The position numbers and the translations under genes are program-made. This document shows positions 36,816-46,973 of a DNA stretch of 64,000 nucleotides, piece after piece. The DNA is from Tritrichomonas musculus (Eukaryota; Parabasalia; Tritrichomonadida; Tritrichomonadidae). Location of the stretch: the NCBI GenBank assembly GCA_039105265.1, contig JAPFFF010000022.1, positions 186,001-250,000 of the forward strand, given 5' to 3'. The notes under the pieces are model-generated. The model saw only the letters and a program-made list of their open reading frames with translations, did not search any database and had not been told where the DNA came from. Position 1 is the first letter of the stretch. Each line of letters opens with the position of its first letter.

Positions 36816-37244
36816 ATGAATAAGTACAGAAATCCCAATTCTACTACAGTTGGAGCAGAAGGGGCAATGTTTAATGAAGGAACTAAGATTGAGAAGACAA
36901 TAGAGTTTAATCACTTTGGCATATTTTCTAATGACAATACTTACGCAGTTACGTTTAACCAAAGAATTAATAGACCACCAACAAAGTATATGGAAAACAA
37001 ACCAGTCAAACCACCAAAGAGTAATCAACATAAAACAAAACCATTACACGAACCACCTGTTAGTATTACAGATGGAGGGTATTATTTGAAGAAAGATAAA
37101 GCACCCAAAGCTCCTATTCTTCCTCCATACTTAAAGAAACCAGAGAAATTAGGAGAAATACAAGGTAGAGCGGATGAAAGAAATAAAGGAAGGATTGGAT
37201 ACTTTAAACCAATTAATGTTAATCAAGCTAATATTCATTACTGA
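36816..37244 (+). CDS. Conserved small protein, 142 aa (element B)
   Basis: This is the counterpart of 22581-23009, of identical length and about 85% identical by eye. The Pro-rich blocks MENKPVKPPKSNQHKTKPLH and KAPKAPILPPYLKKPEKLGE are invariant. The leader is T8-GAAAAAGAA. A GTCGGAATCTCGACC sequence lies across the end of the previous gene, close to where A has its palindrome. Confidence 0.65.
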   Translation: MNKYRNPNSTTVGAEGAMFNEGTKIEKTIEFNHFGIFSNDNTYAVTFNQRINRPPTKYMENKPVKPPKSNQHKTKPLHEPPVSITDGGYYLKKDKAPKAPILPPYLKKPEKLGEIQGRADERNKGRIGYFKPINVNQANIHY

Positions 37245-37272
37245 TTGATTATCAACTTTTTTTCGAAAGGAA

Positions 37273-37800
37273 ATGATAAAGAAGAGATCCAACAATGCTG
37301 GAGTTAACGCGAACGTTTCATTAGAACCTCAAGCAGCAGCACAGTCAACAAGCAATATAAATAATAATATTATTATAAACAAAAGGGATGATGGAAAAGA
37401 AGAAATTGTTATCACTCGTAATGTTGAATTAGAAGAGAATCAAGAAGAAGAAACAAAGGATGTTAAGTACGTGATACTTGAAACGTATGCAAAAATATTG
37501 TTAGACCAGGACAAAGCATTATTATCCAACTTAATATCAAAGAATTGTATAATTGTCCCTGTTACTGCCTTATCTAATATAATTAAAACAATTATTAAGG
37601 CGGAGGTGGTAGAAATAAGTCTTGATGAGGATGTAGGTTGTTGTGCAGGGAAAGCTAATCCAATACGTAAGATAGATTCCATTAAGATAGTAAATGATAA
37701 TGGAGAAGTATGTACTGATTTCAAACAAGTATATAACAAAGAATATAATGAATTAGTTAACAAATATCATTTGTGTCTTAAGCATGCAGTTAATATGTAA
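37273..37800 (+). CDS. Conserved protein, 175 aa (element B)
   Basis: This is the counterpart of 23044-23571. The conserved core includes NVSLEPQAAAQSTSN, IIINKRDDGKEEIVIT, SKNCIIVPVTALSNI and DFKQVYNKEYNELVNKYHLC. It keeps the cysteine pattern (CC in DVGCCAGKANPIRK). The leader ends TTTTTTTCGAAAGGAAATG, the clearest form of the motif shared with A and C. Confidence 0.65.
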   Translation: MIKKRSNNAGVNANVSLEPQAAAQSTSNINNNIIINKRDDGKEEIVITRNVELEENQEEETKDVKYVILETYAKILLDQDKALLSNLISKNCIIVPVTALSNIIKTIIKAEVVEISLDEDVGCCAGKANPIRKIDSIKIVNDNGEVCTDFKQVYNKEYNELVNKYHLCLKHAVNM

Positions 37801-37829
37801 TTATTATTTGTTTTTTTATTTTTATCAAA

Positions 37830-38084
37830 ATGACGAGTAAAATAGACCTAAACCAATTCAAGAAAACAGAAGTAATAAAGAAATTGTCCAAATCGAAGTC
37901 AAGTGAGAATCTGACGTCAATGGATACTCCGAAAAGAGGCAGGAAGAGTAAATATAATACCCCTGAAGAAAGACTTGAAGCCAGACGACAACAACAAAAA
38001 GAATATAGACAAAGAAAGAAGCAAGAGTTAGAGGAATTGAAGAAAATTGCTGAAATGGTTACTGCTGAGAAGAAAGAAGCATGA
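37830..38084 (+). CDS. AT-hook plus basic coiled-coil protein, 84 aa (element B)
   Basis: It is shorter than the A copy because the acidic linker between the N-terminal segment and the AT-hook is missing. The PKRGRKSKYN hook, the basic helix (EARRQQQKEYRQRKKQELEE) and the Leu heptad are kept. So the linker is dispensable and the DNA-binding part is the conserved function. It lies tail to tail with pPolB with a 23-base gap. Confidence 0.62.
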   Translation: MTSKIDLNQFKKTEVIKKLSKSKSSENLTSMDTPKRGRKSKYNTPEERLEARRQQQKEYRQRKKQELEELKKIAEMVTAEKKEA

Positions 38085-38107
38085 AAACAAAAAAATTTAG
38101 TTATTTT

Positions 38108-41100
38108 TTAGAATTTGATTCTTCGTTCAAATACAGGAAGATTTACTTGTTGGTAAGAGGAAGATTTTCTAAAACAGTTAGCACCATCAAGGAGGTTAAA
38201 TGTAATTTCCTCTCCATCATAAAGTTTCTCATATAGTTGCTCAATTGTTATACCCATTCTTTTTGCTTTGTTCAGGATAACTTGTTTTGGTATTCCTTTT
38301 AATCTAATGTGATAGCCTTCATTACCTTTTTCATCAACTAGGATATCTAAGTAACTTTTCTTTCCTAATGCTATTAATTTCCTTGAATGAACACTACCGA
38401 CAGCACCATTAAACGAATCAAAGTCACAATGAAACTGTGTCATCTTCTTACCAATCAACTCCTTCCCATATTTTTTCTTGAACACCTCAGCTATCCTTGG
38501 TACATCTATTTCTCTAACGTGTACGCTATCTGTATCAGTATAGTAGATGTCTATTCCATTTTGCTCAGCTGTACTCATTACCCTATTCATTAAATGTTTG
38601 CTCCATGACAAGACACTAGCACCAAAATGAGGTAAATTAAAATGACTGTTTATTGGTTTAACCTTCTTAACATATACATTATCAATTGACTTGTTCTCTA
38701 TCACCTCTGTTATGTAATTATAGTTCTTCCATATATATTTAATGGCTTTATCTTTTGGTATGCATTTAGTTTCAGTTGTTGTTGCCTTTAGGATAGATTT
38801 TCCGTAAATAGAATTAAGAAGTAGTTTAATGGTTTGTTGCAATGGATTGTTAGCATCTTGGTATCTCCTTCTTAGATTGAACAATTTCTCTATAAATACA
38901 TTAATCTTGTTGTTGAATCCTTTGTCAAAGTAATATCCTCTAATAAACTCATAATCGAAATCATAAAACTCCATCAAGTCCATAAAAGCTCTCTTGTCTA
39001 TGTAATAATTGTTGATAGGATTGTTGTTAAATATTTTTGACCCTTGATCATTCCTACTAAATATTTGACCAAATTTATATGGTTTGTCAGCCTTGCACTT
39101 GATCTTCTTGATATTGATTTCAATGAAGAACTGATCAAAATCTAATAATTCTTTCGTAAACATATCCGATGGGCCCGCACGATTAGTACCTGAGGCCTCC
39201 AGGCGAATTACTTCTGGCACTCCTTTAGGTACACCAGACATAATACTCATTGCACTAGGATATAAACTGACTGCATCAAAATCTTGTATCCTTTCCTCTA
39301 TATATTGCTTTTCATTATTAGCTGTCATTGTTCTACCTCCACTAACGCATCTCTGAATGAAGTTTTGTGGTTTACCACTAAGTTGATAACACCCATCAAA
39401 GCAACCAAATTTATATGCATAATAGTAGCCAATAGAGCTAATGGATATAAAGTTATGGACATCAAGCATCTTTGTCTTCGTCTGCTTAAATACTTCTACC
39501 AGATCTCTATTAAATTTCTCTACTCCCTTCATCAATACTATGCAATCCAGTTTGCAATAATAGATAGCATACTTCATAATATCAATAGCTCCTCCAACAT
39601 ATGCACCACAAGCTTTTGCATTATCTATTAATTGCTTCCAGTCTTGTTTTATCTGTGTCAATGGTTTCTTGTCTTGGTTCTCCATGTAATACTGTAGTTG
39701 AAATTCAAGCGCAGAGACAGTTTTCCTATTTATGTTCCTTTCAGTATATATTTTATATGCCATTACCTCTTTATGAACTGGTAACTGAAACATCTTACCA
39801 AATGAAGCTAATGCAGCAGGGATGATAGAGTAGCTATTGCGGAAAGTTAATCTCTTGTTAGGTTTATACTTTGTCATGACTATTTGCAGAATCGTTCCAC
39901 TTCTCTCTGTTATTTGTACATCCCATCCAGGAGTATTTATAAAGAAACAAGCATCATATTTAAGGTTATGGAAGTAAATGAGAGAATTGTTCTCCAATGA
40001 CTTTAGTAATCTGTCAGCAATATTCTCCCCATCAAATATCATTTTATGAATTAACTCTTTGGTCCTGTACACAGTAATATTTAGATAAGGCATATGGGGT
40101 GATACAGTGGTATTAGTTTCAAAATCAGAATAATAAATCCTACTCCACTCTCTCTCCTTTTTCGTCTCTGATGAATCTATTAGTTTACAGCACAATTCAG
40201 GATCATATTCAAGGTCCGTATAATCCGCTAAGTGAGAGTTGTATTCATTCGTTGCTAAGATATTCATTTCACAGGACTTTATTTCTCTGAACTTTCCTTC
40301 TTTAAATAGCTTGCGAAATATTGCCATAGGTTTAACACCATTTAGGGGTTTATATATCATGTAATGGTTCTTGTACAGTAATAAGTCAACAATTCGGTCA
40401 AACTCTTTGGCCCATGGTCTCTTTCTTGTATCTATTTTTATTTCTTGTTGGTTTACTACATCTTTTCCCTCATTAATCCTTCTTACAACAAAATGGCATT
40501 TAAACTGCTTGGCTATATCGTATATCAAGTTATTGGGGATTAACCTAGTCTTGACCATAAAGCGTAAATAATTAATTTCCTCATCAGTGAATACTCCAGA
40601 CTGAATGCAAGCATATACCAAACAATTGTCTTTATAGTTCTTCTTATCAACTGTCTTGAATATTTGGTACTGTGATAAGTCTAAATCAGAAAGATTAATA
40701 TAAGGGAAGAATCCACCTTCTGGATTATCGCGATAATCTTCGTCGACTTCAACTTCTTCTTCATACAACTTACCTTTATTATCTTCTTTATTAATAGTGA
40801 ATGATGTTTGCTTGCCTCTCTTTCTATTTTTAATGAAGAGCAACTGGTATTTTGCAGGGATGAATACATTGCCAACCCAAGGATTATTGTCTGAACAGTC
40901 ATCATTCAAGTCTATTGTCCCTGATATATGTCCTATTGTTGAATCTAATCTTCGTGCCTTGGAAAGTGTAAACCATTTGTATTCCTCACCACCTAATGAT
41001 TCGCTTTTTACTACTATATTCTTCTTATTCTCTTTGTGTAATTGTCTTAATGTTTCAGTGAAAGCAAGTCTCTTATCTTCATCATCACCTATATCTATGT

Positions 41101-41260
41101 CAAATGATATTTCTTTCTTAGCCTTGGTCATGAATTCTTTCAAATATTTCTTGAACTTTCGTTTGTCTCTTACGTCTTTCACCCTTTGCTTATACTCTTT
41201 TCTTGCTTCCGTTCTTGCAGTCGAATAGAGGTCAACTGATATATCAAAGAGGTATGTCAT
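38108..41260 (-). CDS. Protein-primed DNA polymerase B (element B, 1050 aa)
   Basis: The gene looks complete. It has a charged N-terminal region, a Cys/His domain (DNCLVYACIQSG near 211, NHYMIY near 298), exonuclease motifs (YYSDFETNTTVSP near 378, IYFHNLKYDACFF), motif A DFDAVSLYPSAM near 667, motif B KLLLNSIYGKS near 816, motif C YTDTDSVHV near 910 and the thumb KKSYLDIL. It replicates the element from protein-primed ends. Between exonuclease and palm it carries a short GC-rich in-frame insert at about 39165-39210 that A and D lack. It is divergent from the gene at 41316. Confidence 0.93.
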   Translation of the reverse strand: MTYLFDISVDLYSTARTEARKEYKQRVKDVRDKRKFKKYLKEFMTKAKKEISFDIDIGDDEDKRLAFTETLRQLHKENKKNIVVKSESLGGEEYKWFTLSKARRLDSTIGHISGTIDLNDDCSDNNPWVGNVFIPAKYQLLFIKNRKRGKQTSFTINKEDNKGKLYEEEVEVDEDYRDNPEGGFFPYINLSDLDLSQYQIFKTVDKKNYKDNCLVYACIQSGVFTDEEINYLRFMVKTRLIPNNLIYDIAKQFKCHFVVRRINEGKDVVNQQEIKIDTRKRPWAKEFDRIVDLLLYKNHYMIYKPLNGVKPMAIFRKLFKEGKFREIKSCEMNILATNEYNSHLADYTDLEYDPELCCKLIDSSETKKEREWSRIYYSDFETNTTVSPHMPYLNITVYRTKELIHKMIFDGENIADRLLKSLENNSLIYFHNLKYDACFFINTPGWDVQITERSGTILQIVMTKYKPNKRLTFRNSYSIIPAALASFGKMFQLPVHKEVMAYKIYTERNINRKTVSALEFQLQYYMENQDKKPLTQIKQDWKQLIDNAKACGAYVGGAIDIMKYAIYYCKLDCIVLMKGVEKFNRDLVEVFKQTKTKMLDVHNFISISSIGYYYAYKFGCFDGCYQLSGKPQNFIQRCVSGGRTMTANNEKQYIEERIQDFDAVSLYPSAMSIMSGVPKGVPEVIRLEASGTNRAGPSDMFTKELLDFDQFFIEINIKKIKCKADKPYKFGQIFSRNDQGSKIFNNNPINNYYIDKRAFMDLMEFYDFDYEFIRGYYFDKGFNNKINVFIEKLFNLRRRYQDANNPLQQTIKLLLNSIYGKSILKATTTETKCIPKDKAIKYIWKNYNYITEVIENKSIDNVYVKKVKPINSHFNLPHFGASVLSWSKHLMNRVMSTAEQNGIDIYYTDTDSVHVREIDVPRIAEVFKKKYGKELIGKKMTQFHCDFDSFNGAVGSVHSRKLIALGKKSYLDILVDEKGNEGYHIRLKGIPKQVILNKAKRMGITIEQLYEKLYDGEEITFNLLDGANCFRKSSSYQQVNLPVFERRIKF

Positions 41261-41315
41261 TTAAGTGTAAATAAGAAATAAAAAAATATCACGCTAAATA
41301 TTTATTAACCCTAAA

Positions 41316-41639
41316 ATGGTAGAATACATATATTTGATTCGTGAAAGGGAATTTTCTTATTCTAATCAACCTGTATACAAAATTGGTAGAACAAATAAGA
41401 TTGCAACAAGAATGGGACAATATCCAAAAGACAGCGAAGTATATATAATTGAAGCAGTAAGTGATTCAGTAAAAGTGGAAAAAGAATTAATAACAATATT
41501 TGAAGAAAATTATAAGAGAGCAACAACAAGAGATGGAACCGCATTTATAGGAAATGAGTACTTTGTTGGGAATGTGAATGAAATGATATATATTATTAGG
41601 ACTTATATCCAATATCATTGTCCCAGAGCTATCATTTAG
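41316..41639 (+). CDS. T5orf172/GIY-YIG-like protein (107 aa)
   Basis: The pattern YIYLIREREF, then VYKIGRTNKIATRMGQYPKD, then VEKELITIFEENYK and FIGNEYFVGNVNEMIYII matches T5orf172-type domains of the GIY-YIG nuclease superfamily, common in large DNA viruses and mobile elements. It is alone here, without a Bro-N or other partner domain. A DNA-nicking role is the family expectation. It has no counterpart in the other elements of the window, and its 3' end overlaps the next gene by 8 bases. Confidence 0.7.
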   Translation: MVEYIYLIREREFSYSNQPVYKIGRTNKIATRMGQYPKDSEVYIIEAVSDSVKVEKELITIFEENYKRATTRDGTAFIGNEYFVGNVNEMIYIIRTYIQYHCPRAII

Positions 41640-42366
41640 TAAGGATGTCATATATATCAGCCTCTTGGCTTGGTTTTATTTTTAAGGTAATGAAGAGAGG
41701 AGATTTTAATATTACTGGTTGAAACATGAAATCGACTAATCTCATTTCCAAATATTTTAATGAATCCGTATTAACTTTTATTTTTATTGGCTTAGTCATG
41801 TCATAGTTAACTATCATTGCCTCTTGATCCATTATCAATGTGTCAATGTTTGCAAGGATGCTTGGGGTATATTCTTGGTCTCCAATTGATGAATGAGTTG
41901 CTACCCCCTGCAATGAAACTAAATACAACTTATTGGCAAAATCAAGTATAGGTAGATCAGGTACCTCGCACTCAACTCCATTTGGAAATATATGCCCTGG
42001 TTTAGTATTGAACAAACCAGTAATCAATTTCGCTCTATGACTACCTTCCTTGAAAGTTACATTTTGGACTGGTTTTAGTGAAATGGTTCTATTATTGATA
42101 TTCTTGAACTCGATTACAGTCTGATTTGCATTTAGGCATTTGACTAAGTAGTTAAAGGAGTAAGCATACATTTCATCAAATTCTATTTTTACTTCTCCGA
42201 GTGATGACTCAAATATTAAATAATCATCATCCGTTGTCATTAATATGTTTGCCTTGGTGTTAATAGATGAAACATAATACTTCACGTATGGGCATTTCCA
42301 TGGTATATCAATATTAAGTCTTACAGTATTGTAATTACCTGGTTGGCTCTGAACCGAATACAACAT
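41632..42366 (-). CDS. Beta-rich minor virion-like protein (244 aa, element B)
   Basis: Strands such as VRLNIDIPWKCPYVKYYVSS and the closing FMFQPVILKSPLFITLKIKP resemble the N- and C-terminal ends of single jelly-roll minor capsid proteins (penton-like) of Polintons. It faces away from the fibre-like gene with only 19 bases between the start codons, and a matching gene has the same arrangement in D (60606-61342). I infer a vertex or spike-base role, paired with the fibre. Confidence 0.5.
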   Translation of the reverse strand: MLYSVQSQPGNYNTVRLNIDIPWKCPYVKYYVSSINTKANILMTTDDDYLIFESSLGEVKIEFDEMYAYSFNYLVKCLNANQTVIEFKNINNRTISLKPVQNVTFKEGSHRAKLITGLFNTKPGHIFPNGVECEVPDLPILDFANKLYLVSLQGVATHSSIGDQEYTPSILANIDTLIMDQEAMIVNYDMTKPIKIKVNTDSLKYLEMRLVDFMFQPVILKSPLFITLKIKPSQEADIYDILTK

Positions 42367-42385
42367 AATTTATTTTCAAAGAAAA

Positions 42386-45300
42386 ATGTCTTTGACACTA
42401 TATTCAGCAAAGAGCAAGGTGGCAACAAAACTTAAAGCAAATGGTTTCGAAATAGGTGTAGGAGAAGATGAAAAAATAAATATCATTCAAGAAGATAAGC
42501 CTAATGTATATCCAAAGTTCAATTGTCTGTATAATAAGAGTGAAGTAGACGCCCGAGTAGTTAACGGTTACATAGAAAATGGAGGCAGTCTTGAAGGATT
42601 CGGTGACATTCCAATAACTGAAAAATCTACACAAATACTTGAATATCGAGCCCCAATGAAGAAAAGTATATTAGAGGAATCCAACAGAGAGCTGATCAAA
42701 GAAGAATTTTGTGTTAATACATTTAATGACATTATCGAAGGGGAATCAAAAACTTGTGAGGCCATTCATGAAATGTATAATGAATTGATGTGTGCAGCAG
42801 ATGGTTATGAGCAAGTAGTATTAGATGAAGATAAAGGGCAATGTGATGTTATAAAGTATGTTCAAACTCCAACAGATGAATTCCAACACCTTCCGTTTCA
42901 TAATCTAGCTAGTATATTGAAGAATATCATTAAGAATGAAAAGAATAATCAAAATACCACAAGATTATTATATGATACATTTAACAAAACAAACTGGATA
43001 AAGTTTATAAATGGGACAAAACAATATCATTATAATCTTCAGGACAATACGCTCAAGACAATAGGATACAAATATAAAAATAGTAATGTTGAAGTTAAAG
43101 CAGACCAGTTAGTGGAGGTAAGCAGCCCTGGTGAGTTTATTGATATATACATGCAAAACCAAAAAGATAATTATGCAAATATTAAACTATTTATGGGTGC
43201 TTTCCTAGCACAATACTTGGTTGAAGTAATGATAAAGAAAGGAGTCAACTATATTAAAACCAGAAAAGATGCTGATAGTTTACGAATAACTATTGTTGAA
43301 GATGACGGTACATCTGAAACTATCACACTTGGAGAATACTTAAATAATGTGTACTCAAGCTTAAACAATTTAACGCAAGCTCATAATGATTTACATGATT
43401 ATGTCCTCAAAATTAAATCCTGTAAATGTAATCAAGGCGCTGGAGGAGAAGATATAAATCGCATACTACAGATGAGAGATCACTTAGAAAATCATATCCG
43501 AGATTTACAAAACAATCAAAATCGTCTCTTCATAGACAGAGCAGTTGAGTCTACTCAAGATGTATTTACTCAAACGATTTTATATCGAGATGCAATACCA
43601 GAAATAGCAAAACAGGTCCTTGAACAAGATAAAGAGAAACAAAAAGTTGATGTACAAGATAGAAGTTCGGACCGTGGAAAACATCATGATGATAATTACG
43701 TATGGAATGTGTTATGGAAAGAATGGGAAGAAATAATAGATGAGTTTGATAGACCTGAAGGATGGAGAGAAAACAGACAAGCTAGTGTTCCAATAAATTA
43801 TATTTGGGATTTAGTGCATGGAGAATGGGTGATGATTGATAATGTTCATGATAATATTTCACCAACATGGAGATATGAAATGGATAGTGAATACATTGCG
43901 TATAATCTTCTGAAGATATATGAGAATGATGAAAATGGTTATTTACGATGGAGCGACAGATATCAAGAGTGGCAATGGTATTCATATTATGATCACTATA
44001 CAGAGAATGAATCGATTTATATACCAAATAGGATTAGAAATAATCAAGAAGCCTTTGGTCCATTGTTTGCATGGAATATCATGGATACACAATGGCAAGA
44101 ACATGGCCAAGATTTTCTAGATAATTGGAGAACAGATTCCATTTTAAACCCACCAGACAATTTCATATGGGATGTTGAACATGAAGAATGGGTGATAATG
44201 ACGCAACATTTTGATGGAGTTGATGGATGGCGTACAATACATAGCCGTGAAATGATAGATATCGTTGAAATAAGAAATTCATTATTACATCTCTTTGGAA
44301 AAATAGAGTGGAATGAAGAAAGAAAACAATGGATATGGAAGCCAATTCTAGAGAATGAAAATAATCCAGCTTCACCATTAGCACTGTTTTCAAACGATAA
44401 ATCTACTGGAACATCAATTGCTTTACCAGATTTTGTCAATAATGCACTTTCATTTGAAAAAGTATTGGAATGTTATGGTGTTGATATCTGTGATGATATT
44501 CCAACATTAGATGAAACTAAACCAGTACTTGGTAAATATATTATTAAAGGAGATCTAGAAGTCAATGGTAAAATTCTTTGTGATTCTGTACCAAGTGGAG
44601 GGATTGTGACTACTGATTTCTCTCATGAACCTGGATATCCAGTTTATACTCTCACCAATGATAAACTCAGTATAGATACATTCCAATTATTTGACCGTGA
44701 CTTCAAGATGTTAGTGATAGGTAATACTGATGATATACAGAAAAAAATCTCCAATACGACAGAACGAACTAATATATTTAAAGTAATATTACGAAAGACA
44801 ATAATAAAGAATGCCGAAGGAGATATTATAAATGAGTTCTATATTTATGTTCATGATGGAAAAATATACAATCCAATTCTCATGCATAATACAGAACATG
44901 ATGAAACTCGTTTGAGTTATTTTCATGAGGCCACAAATAAAATATTTATTGCTTATGAGGAAAGGGTTAATTTGGACCCATATAATTTATATATCAAAGG
45001 AGAGCTAAGTATAATGTATTTATTACCTCAAGATTCATTGGTTGCTGTTGAGCCTACAATAAAATGTGATATAATCGATGCTAAAAATGTGATGAAATTA
45101 CATGAATCCGATATTATTTATTTATACAGGCCTAGTAATATATCTGATGAAACATTGGATGGTCATGATTACTACAAAATGGTATATAAAATACCTAACA
45201 CATACACTATACCTGATGGATTAAACTTTACTTTTAAGGATTACTCCTTTTCTAACGATTGGTCATTAATCTGGAATGCAACGAATGGTCAATGGGAAGG

Positions 45301-45798
45301 GTACAATTGTAGTGGCCATGTAAAAGAGAAAGTCATTAATAAATTAAACAAACGCTGTCCTAAGAATAAATTAAACTCAGTTGGATGTTATGTTATGATA
45401 AAGAAAGATGACAATAACACAGATATAATACCAGCTAATGAACATGGATTAATGTATAGTTTGGCAATCTTGACCGCACTGAAACATATATTTCATATAA
45501 AGATGGCAGTCTAAAAAATGGTAAAGATGTTGAGGTTAGTTTTGAGATACATAGTTGTGAAAATGAGTTTAAATATGATGGCTATGACACTTTAAAAGTC
45601 TATCTTAAATGGAACAAATATCTAGATAATGCTATTTATTTACATTCAATATCAAGGTTTTATTGGGACTTGTATATTCCTAATTCTAATATTGCAACTA
45701 GACTGACATTTAAATTAGACCCAGACTATAAAATAAGACATTATATAGCATATGATTACACTTATATCGATATTATTGGTGAAAAAGATACCATTTAG
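42386..45798 (+). pseudogene. Large fibre-like gene with Trp repeats, broken (element B)
   Basis: The N-terminal part (MSLTLYSAKSKVATKLKANG, YPKFNCLYNKSEVDARVVNG) matches the D copy and may bind the capsid. A Cys-containing stalk and coiled coil follow. Between about 43.69 and 44.35 kb lie six W(N/D)-x5-W repeats (YIWDLVHGEWVMI, FIWDVEHEEWVIM). The end domain has FKDYSFSNDWSLIWNATNGQ. Trp-rich repeats in a long extracellular-looking protein suggest glycan or surface binding. The gene looks broken about once near its 3' part. Confidence 0.6.
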
Positions 45799-45873
45799 AA
45801 GCTAAATATAAATTGGAGGAAAGACAAAATAAATACAGAAACTAGGGATATTGAACTATACCTGAGGAAAGCT

Positions 45874-46722
45874 ATGACAGAATCCATAGAAGAGATAAAA
45901 TGGAATGGAAATACCAATCCATTTGACTATATAATCCAATCTCAGTTTTATGAAATTACGCCAAGACCTGATGCTGCAACAACACTTTATACTGATTACA
46001 ATATTACATCATCAAAAATAATTACTGCAGACAATATTACAACGATGAGAAGTGATGTAAATGTCTTGACAAATAATTTTGATGTCTTGTCATATGATTT
46101 TAATATCTTGAGAATAGATGTTAATAAGCTCCAAATAGAAATGCTTGCACAACAGATGATAACAAAGCACTTATCATCCCAAGTTCATGCACTTATAGTA
46201 GGACAGGAAATTAGCTTATTGTTCAGTCTAGTTGGTTTTATTGTTGGTGTTGGAGGAGTAATTGTTGATAATATGGGAATTAATTTTGGTACACGAGCGA
46301 TTTATAATGGTAATGATGTTTCTCATTATGCTTCTTTAAATGATTTTACAGTTGATTATGGGAGTGTTGCAGAGGATGCAATAAGATTGGAGAGTGGAGG
46401 AAGTATTCAGAGGGTTGTTCCATCAATCAGTAATGCTAACCTTAGATTAAATGAATATTGGTTACAATGGAGAGATTTATTATTTGATTTAGATATGGCA
46501 GATGGCAATATTGCTATGAGTGATTATATATTTCAACAAATTGTTGATTTAGAAGAAATTATTCACGCAGAATTCCCTTTGGCTGAAATGCCTGATTGGC
46601 TAAAAGTACTAATGCGAGCCAAAGATTTACCAACAAGTAGAGTAGCAAGAAGTACCACAACTGAACCAGATTTAATAACAAATGTCATTGAGTGGTGTGA
46701 AAAAGATTATCAAAGACTAGAT
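45874..46722 (+). CDS. Fibre-like coiled-coil membrane protein, cut by element C
   Basis: Residues 55-100 form a hendecad-like coil (NVLTNNFDVLSYDFNILRID). A strongly hydrophobic Gly/Val helix follows (LLFSLVGFIVGVGGVIV), then a mixed domain ending KDYQRLD. The frame runs straight into AGTAGTATA of element C and stops a few codons later, so the true C-terminus is missing. The coil plus membrane segment is also seen in the long frame of element D. It is probably a trimeric spike component. Confidence 0.5.
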
Positions 46723-46913
46723 AGTAGTATAGTATAGGCTCCGCTATCGCCAAGCCTATACTTAAGCCCATTTCACAGCCACTTGGAGCCTTTGGAAGCC
46801 CCCCAGAGCCTTCAAAAAGCTCCAACCACCTCGATAATTCAAAAAGTTCGCAACAAAAAAATTCCAAACTCATATTTTTATCGTCTCGTTGTAAAAATTA
46901 TTTTGACACAAAA
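46723..46913 (+). repeat. Left terminus of element C: stem-loops and inverted-repeat arm
   Basis: AGTAGTATA (46723-46731) leads into stem GTATAGGCT (46732-46740) with AGCCTATAC (46753-46761), then TTGGAGC with GCTCCAA. From about 46837 the sequence (AAAAAGTTCGCAACAAAA, then TTTTATCGTCTCGTT) matches the inverse of 56333-56410 at about 85% by eye, which makes it the terminal inverted repeat proper. Confidence 0.8.
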
Positions 46914-46973
46914 AAATGTATTTCTTGAAGATTCCGTTAAGATAATCCCTTCGAATCAAGAAGTTGTTTTATA

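Larger units (their letters stand above)
26407..46722 (+). mobile_element. Element B: Polinton-like element with fibre-like module
   Basis: The left end AGTAGTATA at 26407 lies within the pPolB of A. The gene order matches A without the primase-helicase, with a full pPolB at 38108-41260 and then a T5orf172-like gene and a three-gene fibre-like module. The right end is lost where element C begins inside the last fibre-like gene. About two or three genes look broken; the others are whole. It is probably a young fossil. Confidence 0.8.

Noticed and set aside
40797-41228. Plus-strand 143-residue protein over the 5' part of the B pPolB
   Set aside because: It lies antisense to the conserved polymerase N-terminus and is not conserved in the other copies.
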